Assembly: GCA_023418915.1 (NCBI GenBank)
Contig: JAEZYU010000064.1
Location: forward strand, 65,353-129,352
Reading direction: 5' to 3'
Origin: Bacillota bacterium
GTDB taxonomy: Bacteria; Bacillota; Clostridia; Acetivibrionales; DTU013
DNA length: 64,000 nt
Shown here: positions 18,209 to 26,251 of the stretch, one piece after another
How the letters are laid out: the number at the start of each line of letters is the position of its first letter
Position numbering within the stretch: position 1 is the first letter of the stretch
Translations under genes and position numbers: made by a program
Notes under the pieces: generated by a model
Told to the model about the DNA's origin: nothing
Databases searched by the model: none
Seen by the model: the letters and a program-made list of their open reading frames with translations, nothing else

Positions 18209-18270
18209 CTAAAATATACATAATTAATACTAAAAAATAATAACAAAGGTTTTGTTTCGTTGGTAATGTC

Positions 18271-18299
18271 TTGACAATATTCGACAGTGCTAATAATAT
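18271..18299 (+). promoter_or_regulatory. Promoter of the polymerase-TPR gene, divergent from the RiPP operon
   Basis: TTGACA (18271-18276), 17-base spacer, TAATAT (18294-18299). Because this perfect -35 coincides with the first possible TTG start of the downstream frame, translation must begin later, at ATG 18367. Confidence 0.75.
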
Positions 18300-18366
18300 A
18301 TTGTTTGTATTGCGGTTTTACATAAAAATACCATTATTTTTACGATTTCTGTATGGGAAGGTCAAT

Positions 18367-20601
18367 ATGAAAAAAATTGTTGTTGCCGGGATGATAATAC
18401 TTATATCAATATCGCCTTTATTCAGAGGTCTGTTTTTTGATTATGAGACATATGGATTTTTAGCAGGCCTGGCATTGTTGTCGATTATTTATTTCTTCAT
18501 TAAAATTGCAAAGCATGAACCGGTTCGCATAAATAAGCTGTATTTGTTGGCTGGAGTGCTGCTGCTTGCTGCTGTTTGCTTCAGCTTTGCTGGTGCGCTG
18601 AACCGCAGGGAGACTATTGAGGCACTGTTTTTGTATCTGGAGCTGCTGATTGTATTTATAGTATTGTATGACTTCTTTTATAATATGAAGAAGCAGTTTA
18701 TACAGGCAATTATGCCTCCTGTACTGATGAGCGGCGTAGTTGCGGCATTTGTAGGGATGATGGCACTGACCGGAAGGTTTAACGTCTGGCAGGTAACTGT
18801 AGCAAACAATAGAGTTGGATCGACCTTTCAATACTCAAATACAGCGTCAGTTTACTTTTTAATATGCTTTATGTTTGCAGTTACGCTGGCAAATCTCTAT
18901 AAAGAGTGTGCCGTCAGGTCGATCATGACCGGGCTTGGTGCTGTTACTCTTTTTGCCTTCATTATGACTGGCTCAAGGGGCGGTTTCCTTACCGGTATTG
19001 TGATGCTGCTCGTTATGATCGTGATACAGCCGAATGGCATGAGGCTCAGAACATTGGCAGGAATGTTTTGTTCAGCAGCGGGAGTCTTTACAGTGATGAA
19101 GCGTTTCAATGAAGCTGTTGCAGCACACGATAATTTTGAAGCTGCTAAATGGATAATAGCATCATTTGTAATTGCGTCAGCGATATACTATATCATAGCT
19201 TCAATAATGAAAATGACAGTAGAAAGGCTTCGATTCAGCGTACCGAAATGGACTGGGCTGGTTTTGGCGGCGTCAGCGGTCATGTTGGTGGTTATTGTTA
19301 TTTTGTTCAGAGAAAGATTTGTTCAGATCCTTCCTGAAGTAATGGCCAGCAGACTTGAGAGGCTTTTGAGCAATGGGCTGCAGGAGAAAAACGTTCTGTT
19401 CCGGCTGGAATTTGATAAGGATGCGTTGAAGCTTATTTCACAGTACTGGCTTACCGGATTGGGCGGTAATGGGTGGAAGGCTCTGTATCAAAGCGTACAG
19501 GATTTCTTTTATACTGCGGCATATGTACATAATAATTATTTTCAGGTGTTTGTTGATCACGGAATACTTGGTTTCATTTCGTATACTATATTGGTGGTTA
19601 TAACAGCAGCAAGCCTTATATATTCATACCTCAAGGCAGGGGACAGGTTGCTGAAGACCTGTGTTGCCGGTTTGTTCTGTGGTTTTATCGCTCTTGCGGT
19701 GCATTCGGCTGCTGATTTCGACCTGTCGTTTATTTCGCTGATCCTGCTGTTCTGGGTCATGTTTGCAGCAGCAGCTGTTGATCCTCCGAAGTCAAGTGAT
19801 AGCGGTGATTCCGATGGAAGATCCGGCAGGCTTGTCGATTTATTTGGGTTTGCACAAAAGGGAAGATGGAAAACCGAGATATCAGGAAATGTTGGCAAAT
19901 TGGCCATGGTTGCCGTGTGCTCTTTGCTGTTTTCGATGTATGCTCTATATTTTACTGCGGCATATAACAGTCAGGCGGCATTGGATTTTATGCAAAAGAG
20001 AGATTATAAGGATGCGATGGCCTATTATGAGGAGGCGAACAGGCTCGATCCTGCAAATACTTCATATATATTCGAGCTGGCTAAGATATATCATTATTAT
20101 GGAAGGAAAAGTGCAGACAGCGAGATTGCTGCTATTTGGCTGGATAAAGCCCGCAATGCCGGAGAACTAAGTGTAAGAGGGAATGCAAACTATCCTGCGT
20201 ATATGAATACGCTTGTGCGAATATACCTCGATTCAGATATGCCTCTTGAGGCGCTGGATTTGGCCGGCAGGCTGGTTGAGTGTCAGAAGTATAATGCAGA
20301 GGTATATGAACTTCTTTCCCGGAGCTATATTGATGCTGCTCGGTATTACTATGACAGTGGTGACGGTGGTGACATGGGTAATGGTGACAGTGGTGACGGT
20401 GGTGACAGGGGTGACAGGGGTAAGGCAAAGGAGCTGCTTGAACTCTGCGTTAGGATCGATAATGATCCTTATCTGCGCCGGTCCGTTATTGACAGACCAG
20501 ATGAGGTGGGTTCTGAGGAGGTTCTGGAGAGCTACAGGCACAGTGACGAATTGGCCGGGTATTTAAAGGAAGCAGAAGATATTTTGCAAAATTTAGAATA
20601 A
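18367..20601 (+). CDS. O-antigen ligase/Wzy-like membrane protein with C-terminal TPR domain
   Basis: A 744-aa protein from ATG 18367 (GGAAGG five bases upstream). The first ~510 residues contain many membrane helices and the Wzy_C-type region (TGSRGGFLTGIVML; GLGGNGWKALYQSVQDFF; YVHNNYFQVFVDHGILGF). A final helix is followed by TPR-like repeats (about residues 560-740: AMAYYEEANRLDPANTSYIFEL, EALDLAGRL, AEVYELLSRSY). A low-complexity Asp-Gly insert (DSGDGGDMGNGDSGDGGD) interrupts the TPR part. It may polymerise or ligate glycan onto a surface acceptor; the next two genes encode an LPxTG protein and a sortase. Confidence 0.8.
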   Translation: MKKIVVAGMIILISISPLFRGLFFDYETYGFLAGLALLSIIYFFIKIAKHEPVRINKLYLLAGVLLLAAVCFSFAGALNRRETIEALFLYLELLIVFIVLYDFFYNMKKQFIQAIMPPVLMSGVVAAFVGMMALTGRFNVWQVTVANNRVGSTFQYSNTASVYFLICFMFAVTLANLYKECAVRSIMTGLGAVTLFAFIMTGSRGGFLTGIVMLLVMIVIQPNGMRLRTLAGMFCSAAGVFTVMKRFNEAVAAHDNFEAAKWIIASFVIASAIYYIIASIMKMTVERLRFSVPKWTGLVLAASAVMLVVIVILFRERFVQILPEVMASRLERLLSNGLQEKNVLFRLEFDKDALKLISQYWLTGLGGNGWKALYQSVQDFFYTAAYVHNNYFQVFVDHGILGFISYTILVVITAASLIYSYLKAGDRLLKTCVAGLFCGFIALAVHSAADFDLSFISLILLFWVMFAAAAVDPPKSSDSGDSDGRSGRLVDLFGFAQKGRWKTEISGNVGKLAMVAVCSLLFSMYALYFTAAYNSQAALDFMQKRDYKDAMAYYEEANRLDPANTSYIFELAKIYHYYGRKSADSEIAAIWLDKARNAGELSVRGNANYPAYMNTLVRIYLDSDMPLEALDLAGRLVECQKYNAEVYELLSRSYIDAARYYYDSGDGGDMGNGDSGDGGDRGDRGKAKELLELCVRIDNDPYLRRSVIDRPDEVGSEEVLESYRHSDELAGYLKEAEDILQNLE

Positions 20602-20616
20602 TTAATAAAAATGTTG

Positions 20617-20645
20617 TTGCAAAAATCTTACAGCTTATATATAAT
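20617..20645 (+). promoter_or_regulatory. Promoter of the LPxTG protein gene
   Basis: TTGCAA (20617-20622), 17-base spacer, TATAAT (20640-20645), about 28 bases before the ATG. Confidence 0.6.
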
Positions 20646-20673
20646 TATGAGTGTTATAAAGGGGGAAATAAAA

Positions 20674-21060
20674 ATGAAGAAGTTCTTAAGCTTGTTACTT
20701 ACTTTGACAATTATTTTATCTGCTGCCGGCATGTGCTTTGCAGCTACCGAAGATAAAGATGAAGGTACCGATGGTAAGGTGGTCGATATTCCGGATAAGG
20801 AAGTACCGGGCGCACCAAACGTAGACACTGCTGTTTACGCTGAGCAGACAACTACGATTGAAGATGAAGATATTGCTGCAGGTGAGTCGAAGACTTCGAC
20901 TGACGTAGTTGATATCGGAGAAGAGGAAGTTCCGAAGGCTGGTTCACTTCCTGATACCGGCGGTATTCCGGCAGAAGTTTTTTATGCGGCAGGCGGGCTG
21001 TTAATAGTGGCTGCGTTGATCCTTACATTTGCGAGAAAGAAAGCGACATCAAAAAACTAA
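20674..21060 (+). CDS. Small secreted LPxTG-anchored surface protein
   Basis: A 128-aa protein starting at ATG 20674 behind AAAGGGGG. Signal peptide: MKKFLSLLLTLTIILSAAG with likely cleavage after CFA. The mature part is short and acidic. The C terminus has the sorting signal LPDTG, a hydrophobic helix (FYAAGGLLIVAALILTF) and a basic tail RKKATSKN. The mature region consists of three related hinge-like segments: VVDIPDKEVPGAP, TTIEDEDIAAGE and VVDIGEEEVPKAG. It would be anchored to peptidoglycan by the sortase encoded next. No enzymatic domain is visible, so it may be a carrier or spacer. Confidence 0.88.
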   Translation: MKKFLSLLLTLTIILSAAGMCFAATEDKDEGTDGKVVDIPDKEVPGAPNVDTAVYAEQTTTIEDEDIAAGESKTSTDVVDIGEEEVPKAGSLPDTGGIPAEVFYAAGGLLIVAALILTFARKKATSKN

Positions 21061-21185
21061 GCGGAATCGAAGCAGGATGCAGGCTGCATGATATGTGATA
21101 CATAATTCTTTATTGATGCTTGAATATGCTCATAGGTGCATTAATGATGCCTTTACGATGTTTTATTTGAGATTTGCAGATGCTT

Positions 21186-21245
21186 TATAGAAGTTTCAAG
21201 GAAGTTTCATAGGAGTTTCATAGGAGTTTCATAGAAGCTTCATGC
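21186..21245 (+). repeat. Short tandem repeat of AAGTTTCATAGG-type units
   Basis: Four to five near-copies of a 13-base unit (GAAGTTTCA-AG, GAAGTTTCATAG, GAGTTTCATAG twice, GAAGCTTCATG) in the gap after the LPxTG gene. Non-coding. No function is apparent. Confidence 0.6.
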
Positions 21246-21270
21246 ACGGCATATTGATATTGAAAGTATA

Positions 21271-21305
21271 AAAGGATTCCTGATCTAATCGGGCATCCTT
21301 TTTTA
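21271..21305 (+). terminator. Terminator after the LPxTG gene
   Basis: AAAGGAT (21271-21277) with an inner CCTGAT pairs with ATCGGG and ATCCTTT, followed by further T residues; the loop is CTA. It ends the LPxTG message more than 200 bases past its stop, leaving the sortase separately expressed. Confidence 0.7.
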
Positions 21306-21382
21306 TTGAATTGTGTACCTGCTGTTATTGTTGCCAGTTGTGTATTACAATGTATATTGAGTGTTATTTTTGCGAGGTGCAT

Positions 21383-22258
21383 ATGAAAAAGCTTTCCATG
21401 ATTTTAAAAAAGCTACCTATAATACTAAAAAAGCTACCCATGATTAAGCAAAAGCTACCCATGATTTTAATAATAATAGGTGCGCTTATAGCGGCAATCC
21501 CTATTGCAGGCCAGCTCTACGCTAAATATCAGGAAGACAGGATGTTGGAGGAGTGGCTCAACAGTATTGATGCAGGTGAACTGGAGGATACTGCTTTGCT
21601 AGACCCGGAAGCGGCTTATTCACAGCTGCAGGATGCCTTTGGCTCTGAAGGAGCTGCCGGCGGGGATGCCGGTGCTAGTTTGGGAGACGGTGCCGGAGAA
21701 GGTTCGGGCTCGAATGAATCAGGCAATGCAGGCGGAGCCGGCTCGAATGCAAGCGGCGGCGGGCAAGGCGCTGGATCGGATCAAACCGGCGGGACTAGTG
21801 GTGCGTCGGGCAGCGGGTCATCATCAGGCTCCGGCATCTCGGACCAAAAGGTACTTGGGATCATACAGATCAAGAAAATAAAGGTGAAGGAGCCTATTGT
21901 CGAAGGTGTCAGCAAGGCGAATCTGCGGGCAGGCATAGGACACATACCGGGGACGGCTGCTTTGGGGCAGAACGGCAATTGTGCGCTTGCCGGGCACAGG
22001 AACTATGCGTTCAAGAAGTTTTTCAGAAGGCTTGATGAGCTTGAGGCCGGGGATGAGATCATAATAACCACGAAGAAGGAAGACCTCAAATATACGGTCA
22101 CAGGCAAGATTGTCGTTACGCCGGATGATGTTTCGGTGCTTGCAGGCAACAGTGAAGACAACATCATTTCATTGATTACCTGCACACCGGTTTATGTAGC
22201 ATCCCACAGACTTATCGTCACTGCAGAGCTGACCGACAGAGTACTAAGGGAGCCATAG
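21383..22258 (+). CDS. Sortase (class D-like)
   Basis: A 291-aa sortase. The N terminus has four near-repeats of KKLPMI followed by a membrane anchor (MILIIIGALIAAIPIAG). Residues about 75-155 are an unusually long Gly/Ser/Ala-rich linker. The catalytic domain shows GHIPGTAALGQNGNCALAGHRN with the catalytic His, LITCTPV with the Cys and SHRLIV with the Arg. The start is ATG 21383 behind GCGAGGTG; the open frame upstream is Cys-rich but unlikely to be translated. It probably anchors the small LPxTG protein encoded upstream. Confidence 0.9.
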   Translation: MKKLSMILKKLPIILKKLPMIKQKLPMILIIIGALIAAIPIAGQLYAKYQEDRMLEEWLNSIDAGELEDTALLDPEAAYSQLQDAFGSEGAAGGDAGASLGDGAGEGSGSNESGNAGGAGSNASGGGQGAGSDQTGGTSGASGSGSSSGSGISDQKVLGIIQIKKIKVKEPIVEGVSKANLRAGIGHIPGTAALGQNGNCALAGHRNYAFKKFFRRLDELEAGDEIIITTKKEDLKYTVTGKIVVTPDDVSVLAGNSEDNIISLITCTPVYVASHRLIVTAELTDRVLREP

Positions 22259-22310
22259 GGGACAGGGGACGAGGACGGGGAACGAGGGCAGGTGGACAGG
22301 GGCAGCGGGT

Positions 22311-22373
22311 GGACAGGGGACGGTTCTCTGTCTCGGTCCAGCAGACAACAAGACAGAGAACCGTCCCCTGTCC
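22311..22373. repeat. Palindromic repeat, GGGACGGTTCTC family, copy 1
   Basis: A 63-bp near-perfect inverted repeat. Arms of 22 bases (GGACAGGGGACGGTTCTCTG onward) flank a loop reading CGGTCCAGCAGACAACAA. It follows the sortase stop, within a longer G-rich stretch (22259-22395) that also folds back (GGGACAGGG with CCCTGTCCC). It is 89% or more identical by eye to copy 2 at 22787. Short open frames that read RGRFSV through it are not genes. Confidence 0.9.
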
Positions 22374-22475
22374 TTCTGTCCCCGTTCCCTGTCCCAGATA
22401 AAAAAATAGGGACAAAAGTCCTGTGGAAATTTTGCTTCGCTTTTGATAAAATATTCTTCGTGGGGTGAGTGTGTC

Positions 22476-22775
22476 ATGGAAGATAAAACTTTTGAACTGT
22501 TGACAAAAATGTATGGTGAGTTTTCCAAAAGGTTTGATGGTGTAGAGAAAGACATCAAGGATTTGAAGAGTGATGTTAAAGGAATAGATAACAGGCTGAG
22601 CAGAGTGGAGCTTGTGCTTGAAAATGAAATAAAGAAGGATGTAGCTATTCTTTATGATGGCTATCAGCGTACTTATGAAAAATTGACGGCAGTTGAGCAG
22701 AAGGTTGATAAACTGTCGGAGAAGGTTGAGAGGCAGGAAGTCGAGATAAAGGTCATAAAGGGCGGCAGGTCATAG
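22476..22775 (+). CDS. Small coiled-coil protein of unknown function
   Basis: A 99-aa protein that appears almost entirely helical: heptad-like pattern from FSKRFDGVEKDIKDLKSDVKG through VEQKVDKLSEKVERQEVEIKVIK, ending KGGRS. No membrane or catalytic motif. ATG 22476 is used; an upstream in-frame ATG at 22443 lacks a ribosome binding site. The gene is bracketed by two nearly identical palindromic repeats, which is notable. Similar small coiled-coil proteins occur in many clostridia without an assigned role. Confidence 0.7.
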   Translation: MEDKTFELLTKMYGEFSKRFDGVEKDIKDLKSDVKGIDNRLSRVELVLENEIKKDVAILYDGYQRTYEKLTAVEQKVDKLSEKVERQEVEIKVIKGGRS

Positions 22776-22786
22776 TTGTCGAGGAG

Positions 22787-22849
22787 GGACAGGGGACGGT
22801 TCTCTGTCTTGGTCCAGCAGACAACAAGACAGAGAACTGTCCCCTGTCC
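22787..22849. repeat. Palindromic repeat, GGGACGGTTCTC family, copy 2
   Basis: A 63-bp inverted repeat with the same arms and loop as copy 1, differing by a few bases (loop TTGGTCC, one arm mismatch GAACTGTCC). It begins about 12 bases after the coiled-coil gene stop. Confidence 0.9.
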
Positions 22850-22954
22850 TATTCAAGGGAGCTTTAGATGGCTCCCTTTGTTGCGTTCGTTTATTTTTTG
22901 GCCCAGTAACGGAACAGTATCGGAACGGCACTATAGCCTAAAGGTAAAGATTTC

Positions 22955-22983
22955 TTGACACCTCAGGGCTTCTTTTATATTAT
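22955..22983 (+). promoter_or_regulatory. Promoter of alaS
   Basis: TTGACA (22955-22960), 17-base spacer, TATTAT (22978-22983). The short untranslated region that follows has no T-box motif, so alaS is probably not T-box controlled here. Confidence 0.65.
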
Positions 22984-23068
22984 TAATTATAAATTATCAA
23001 TATGATTTTGAGTGGATAATATATTACTAAATGATTCTCACGTGATTATGCAGAATAAGAGGATGAAC

Positions 23069-25726
23069 ATGATGAAAAAACTGGGATTGAACGAAATAAG
23101 AGAACGTTATCTGAGCTTCTTTGAAAGCAAGGATCATCTGCGCATGCCAAGCTTTCCGCTGGTACCGCGAAATGACCCGAGTATATTGCTGATAAATGCG
23201 GGAATGACACCGCTGAAGCCATATTTTACAGGCATCGAGAGGCCGCCTCGCAACAGGGTCACGACATGCCAGAAGTGTATCAGGACGCCTGATATTGAAA
23301 ATGTGGGCAAGACAGCCCGGCATGGTACATTCTTTGAGATGCTGGGCAACTTTTCTTTTGGGGACTATTTCAAAAAGGAAACTATTCCCTGGGCATGGGA
23401 GTTTGTCACCAAAGTCATGGGCATTCCTGAAGAGAAGCTTTATGCGTCCATATACGAGGACGATGATGAAGCATTCGAAATATGGAACAAGGATGTAGGT
23501 CTGGCACCTGAGCGTATTGTCAGAATGGGCAAAGAGGACAATTTCTGGGAGCACGGCACAGGCCCGTGCGGACCATGCTCTGAGATTTATTTCGACAGAG
23601 GTCCCGAAAGGGGCTGCGGTCAGCCGGACTGCAAGGTCGGCTGTGAGTGCGACAGATATATAGAGTTTTGGAATCTGGTGTTCACCCAGTTCAATAAAGA
23701 AGAGGACGGCAGTTACTCCAAGCTGCAGAAGAAGAATATCGACACAGGCATGGGGCTTGAGCGTCTGGCAGTTATTATGCAGGATGTTGAAAATCTCTTT
23801 GAAGTTGATACTATAAAGAATATATTGGATTATGTTTGTCAAAAGGCAGACGTCCGTTACGGCGCAGACAAATCGCAGTCTCAGCGTATGGCTGATGTGT
23901 CCATCAGGGTTATAACCGATCATATAAGAAGTACCACTATGATGGTTTCAGACGGTATATTGCCGTCCAATGAAGGACGCGGTTATGTGCTGAGAAGGCT
24001 GCTAAGAAGAGCTGCAAGACACGGAAGGCTGCTTGGCATTGAAGGGCCGTTCCTTTATGATGTGGCAAAGGTGGTTATCCGAGAGTCCAGGGAGGCCTAT
24101 CCTGAGCTGGCCGATAAGGAAGAGTATATATGCAAGGTAATCAAGATAGAAGAGGAACGCTTTGCCGTGACCATCGACCAGGGGATATCCATCCTCAATG
24201 AGTTTATAGCCGAGCTGAAAACAAAGAACAGTGATGTCCTGCCGGGTGGTATGGCTTTCAAGCTGCATGACACATATGGTTTCCCGCTGGACCTGACCAG
24301 GGAGATCGCCGAGGAGGCCGGATTGACTGTGGATGAGGAAGGCTTCAAGGCTGAGATGGCGGAGCAGAAGAAAAAGGCCAGGGAAGCACTGAAGAGCAAG
24401 GAGACCTCTGCATGGGGTCAGGATCTGGCAGCCGGGCTCGATAAGGAGCTGAAGACTGAGTTTGTTGGATACGAGAATCACTCATGTGACAGCAAGATAT
24501 TGTATATAATTTCTGACGGCGAACTGGCTGATAATGCTCAACAGGGCGATGAAGTGACGATCATACTGGATAAAACGCCATTTTATGCTGAAAGCGGCGG
24601 ACAGGTGGCTGATACAGGAACGATCACCGCAAAGAATGGTGTTGTCAAGGTGAACGGATGCAGTAAAACGGCCGAAGGACTGTATCTTCACACCGGAGTC
24701 GTTGAAGAGGGCATCATAGAAAAAGGCGCTCAAGCGACAGCTGCTATAGATGCTGAACGAAGGCTTGCAATAGCAAGGAATCATACGACGACTCACCTGC
24801 TGCAGAAGGCTTTGAGAAATGTACTGGGTGAACATGTAACACAGGCTGGTTCATTAGTCGAGCCCGAAAGACTGAGATTTGACTTCCATCATTTCTCCGC
24901 CATGACAAAAGAGGAGCTGGCAAGAGTCGAAAATGAGGTAAATGCCAGGATCCTCGAGGACATAGCTGTGAATGTACGCGAAATGCCTGTGGACGAGGCG
25001 AAGAGCCTTGGCGCAATGGCGCTTTTTGGCGAGAAATACGGAAATGTTGTCAGAGTGGTCAAAGCCGGTGAATACAGCATAGAACTGTGCGGAGGCACGC
25101 ACCTTGAATCTACGGCGCAGGCAGGCTTGGTAAAGATACTGGGCGAGAGCGGTGTGGCAGCCGGTGTCAGGAGAATAGAAGCGCTCACAGGCGTTAATGC
25201 GCTGGAATATTTTAATGAGAAGGAGGAGCAGCTAAACAGTATAGCAGCTGCATTGAAATCAACACCGCAGGACAGTCTGAGGAAGGTCGAAACGATGAGC
25301 GCCGAGCTCAAGGCCGCCCAGAAGGAGATAGAGCAGTTGAAGGATAAGCTGGTTAGCAGCTCGTTTGATGAGGTGCTCGAGAAGGCTGTTGATGTCAATG
25401 GTGTCAAAGCCGTGACTGCAAGGTTTGATCAACTGGACATGGATGCCCTTCGCAATACCTGCGAGAACCTGAGAAGCAGGGTCGGCACAGGCGTTGTGGT
25501 GCTGGGATCAGCCTTCGGAGGCAAGGTCAGCTTTGTGGCCATGGCATCTAAGGATGCCGTTGCTCGGGGAGTACACTGTGGGAATATCGTAAGAGAAGCG
25601 GCAAAGGCAGCAGGCGGAGGAGGCGGCGGCAGGCCCGATATGGCACAGGCCGGCGGCAAGGATGCCTCGAAGATCGATGAAGCACTCAAGTGTGCAGTGG
25701 AAGCCGCCAAAGCTCAGATAAAGTAG
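23069..25726 (+). CDS. alaS: Alanyl-tRNA synthetase
   Basis: An 885-aa class II synthetase that charges tRNA-Ala. The N-terminal catalytic part has RYLSFFESKDHLRMPSFPLVP and motif 2 block FFEMLGNFSFGDYFK; the editing domain has HTTTHLLQKALR and the zinc-site CGGTH; the C-terminal C-Ala domain ends with a Gly-rich GGGGGGRPDMAQAGG. Start at ATG 23069 (or 23072) is chosen for its spacing to AAGAGG; a GTG at 23012 also opens the frame. A palindromic repeat begins 13 bases after the stop. Confidence 0.96.
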   Translation: MMKKLGLNEIRERYLSFFESKDHLRMPSFPLVPRNDPSILLINAGMTPLKPYFTGIERPPRNRVTTCQKCIRTPDIENVGKTARHGTFFEMLGNFSFGDYFKKETIPWAWEFVTKVMGIPEEKLYASIYEDDDEAFEIWNKDVGLAPERIVRMGKEDNFWEHGTGPCGPCSEIYFDRGPERGCGQPDCKVGCECDRYIEFWNLVFTQFNKEEDGSYSKLQKKNIDTGMGLERLAVIMQDVENLFEVDTIKNILDYVCQKADVRYGADKSQSQRMADVSIRVITDHIRSTTMMVSDGILPSNEGRGYVLRRLLRRAARHGRLLGIEGPFLYDVAKVVIRESREAYPELADKEEYICKVIKIEEERFAVTIDQGISILNEFIAELKTKNSDVLPGGMAFKLHDTYGFPLDLTREIAEEAGLTVDEEGFKAEMAEQKKKAREALKSKETSAWGQDLAAGLDKELKTEFVGYENHSCDSKILYIISDGELADNAQQGDEVTIILDKTPFYAESGGQVADTGTITAKNGVVKVNGCSKTAEGLYLHTGVVEEGIIEKGAQATAAIDAERRLAIARNHTTTHLLQKALRNVLGEHVTQAGSLVEPERLRFDFHHFSAMTKEELARVENEVNARILEDIAVNVREMPVDEAKSLGAMALFGEKYGNVVRVVKAGEYSIELCGGTHLESTAQAGLVKILGESGVAAGVRRIEALTGVNALEYFNEKEEQLNSIAAALKSTPQDSLRKVETMSAELKAAQKEIEQLKDKLVSSSFDEVLEKAVDVNGVKAVTARFDQLDMDALRNTCENLRSRVGTGVVVLGSAFGGKVSFVAMASKDAVARGVHCGNIVREAAKAAGGGGGGRPDMAQAGGKDASKIDEALKCAVEAAKAQIK

Positions 25727-25739
25727 ATGAAGCATGGGT

Positions 25740-25799
25740 GAAGCAGGGGGACGGTTCTCCTGCTTGGATGATGAAGCAGGAGAACCGTCCCCCTGCTTC
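25740..25799. repeat. Palindromic repeat, GGGACGGTTCTC family, copy 3
   Basis: A 60-bp perfect-looking palindrome, GAAGCAGGGGGACGGTTCTC onward, loop GGATGAT. It shares only the GGGACGGTTCTC core with copies 1 and 2, while its outer arm (GAAGCAG) and loop match copy 4. It is followed by a partial CCCTGCTTC direct repeat. Confidence 0.9.
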
Positions 25800-25841
25800 C
25801 CCCTGCTTCAAGAAAGTAATATAAGGAAAGAAGGTTTTATA

Positions 25842-26186
25842 GTGGAGGATTGTATTTTCTGCAAGATAATCGAAAGGAAGATACCTTCGACCGTTGTATA
25901 CGAGGACGATAAGGTAATGGCCTTCAATGACATTAACCCAGTCGCACCTGTCCATGTGATCATTATCCCCAAAGCCCATATTGCCAACGTAAATGAGCTG
26001 ACTGAGGATAATGCGTCAGTGCTGGCTGATATACACCTGGCAGCAAAAGCTATCGCCGAGAAGCTTGGTGTTGCCGACAAAGGCTACCGGCTGATCAACA
26101 ACTGCGGAGCAGATGCCGGGCAGACTGTATTCCATCTGCATTACCACCTTATTAGCGGTGTCAAGCTAGGAGCTAAGATCATATAG
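25842..26186 (+). CDS. HIT-family nucleotide-binding protein
   Basis: A 114-aa histidine-triad protein (Hint type), a purine nucleotide phosphoramidase. It shows CIFCKIIERKIPS at the N terminus and HLHYHLI, the His-x-His-x-His triad, near residue 100. The start is GTG 25842; the open frame runs upstream through the palindromic repeat, but that part is not protein. It is followed by three AGAGCAGTAAA units before galE. Confidence 0.92.
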   Translation: MEDCIFCKIIERKIPSTVVYEDDKVMAFNDINPVAPVHVIIIPKAHIANVNELTEDNASVLADIHLAAKAIAEKLGVADKGYRLINNCGADAGQTVFHLHYHLISGVKLGAKII

Positions 26187-26251
26187 GAAGAGCAGCAAAA
26201 GAGCAGTAAAAGAGCAGTAATAAGCTGTTTTACAAGAAAGGAAGAAAATAT

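Noticed and set aside
18271..18366. N-terminal extension of the polymerase-TPR protein from TTG 18271
   Set aside because: That TTG is the first triplet of the -35 box, so it cannot be in the message.
22218..22958. Open frames reading RGRFSV or ENRPLS through the palindromes
   Set aside because: They arise from the repeats on both strands, recur at each copy and lack ribosome binding sites.
22984..23068. T-box riboswitch before alaS (also considered for hisS, aspS and glyS)
   Set aside because: No T-box sequence, specifier stem or antiterminator seen in the short leaders.
23027..23923. 298-codon minus-strand frame opposite alaS
   Set aside because: Shadow of alaS; the composition follows the complementary coding sequence.
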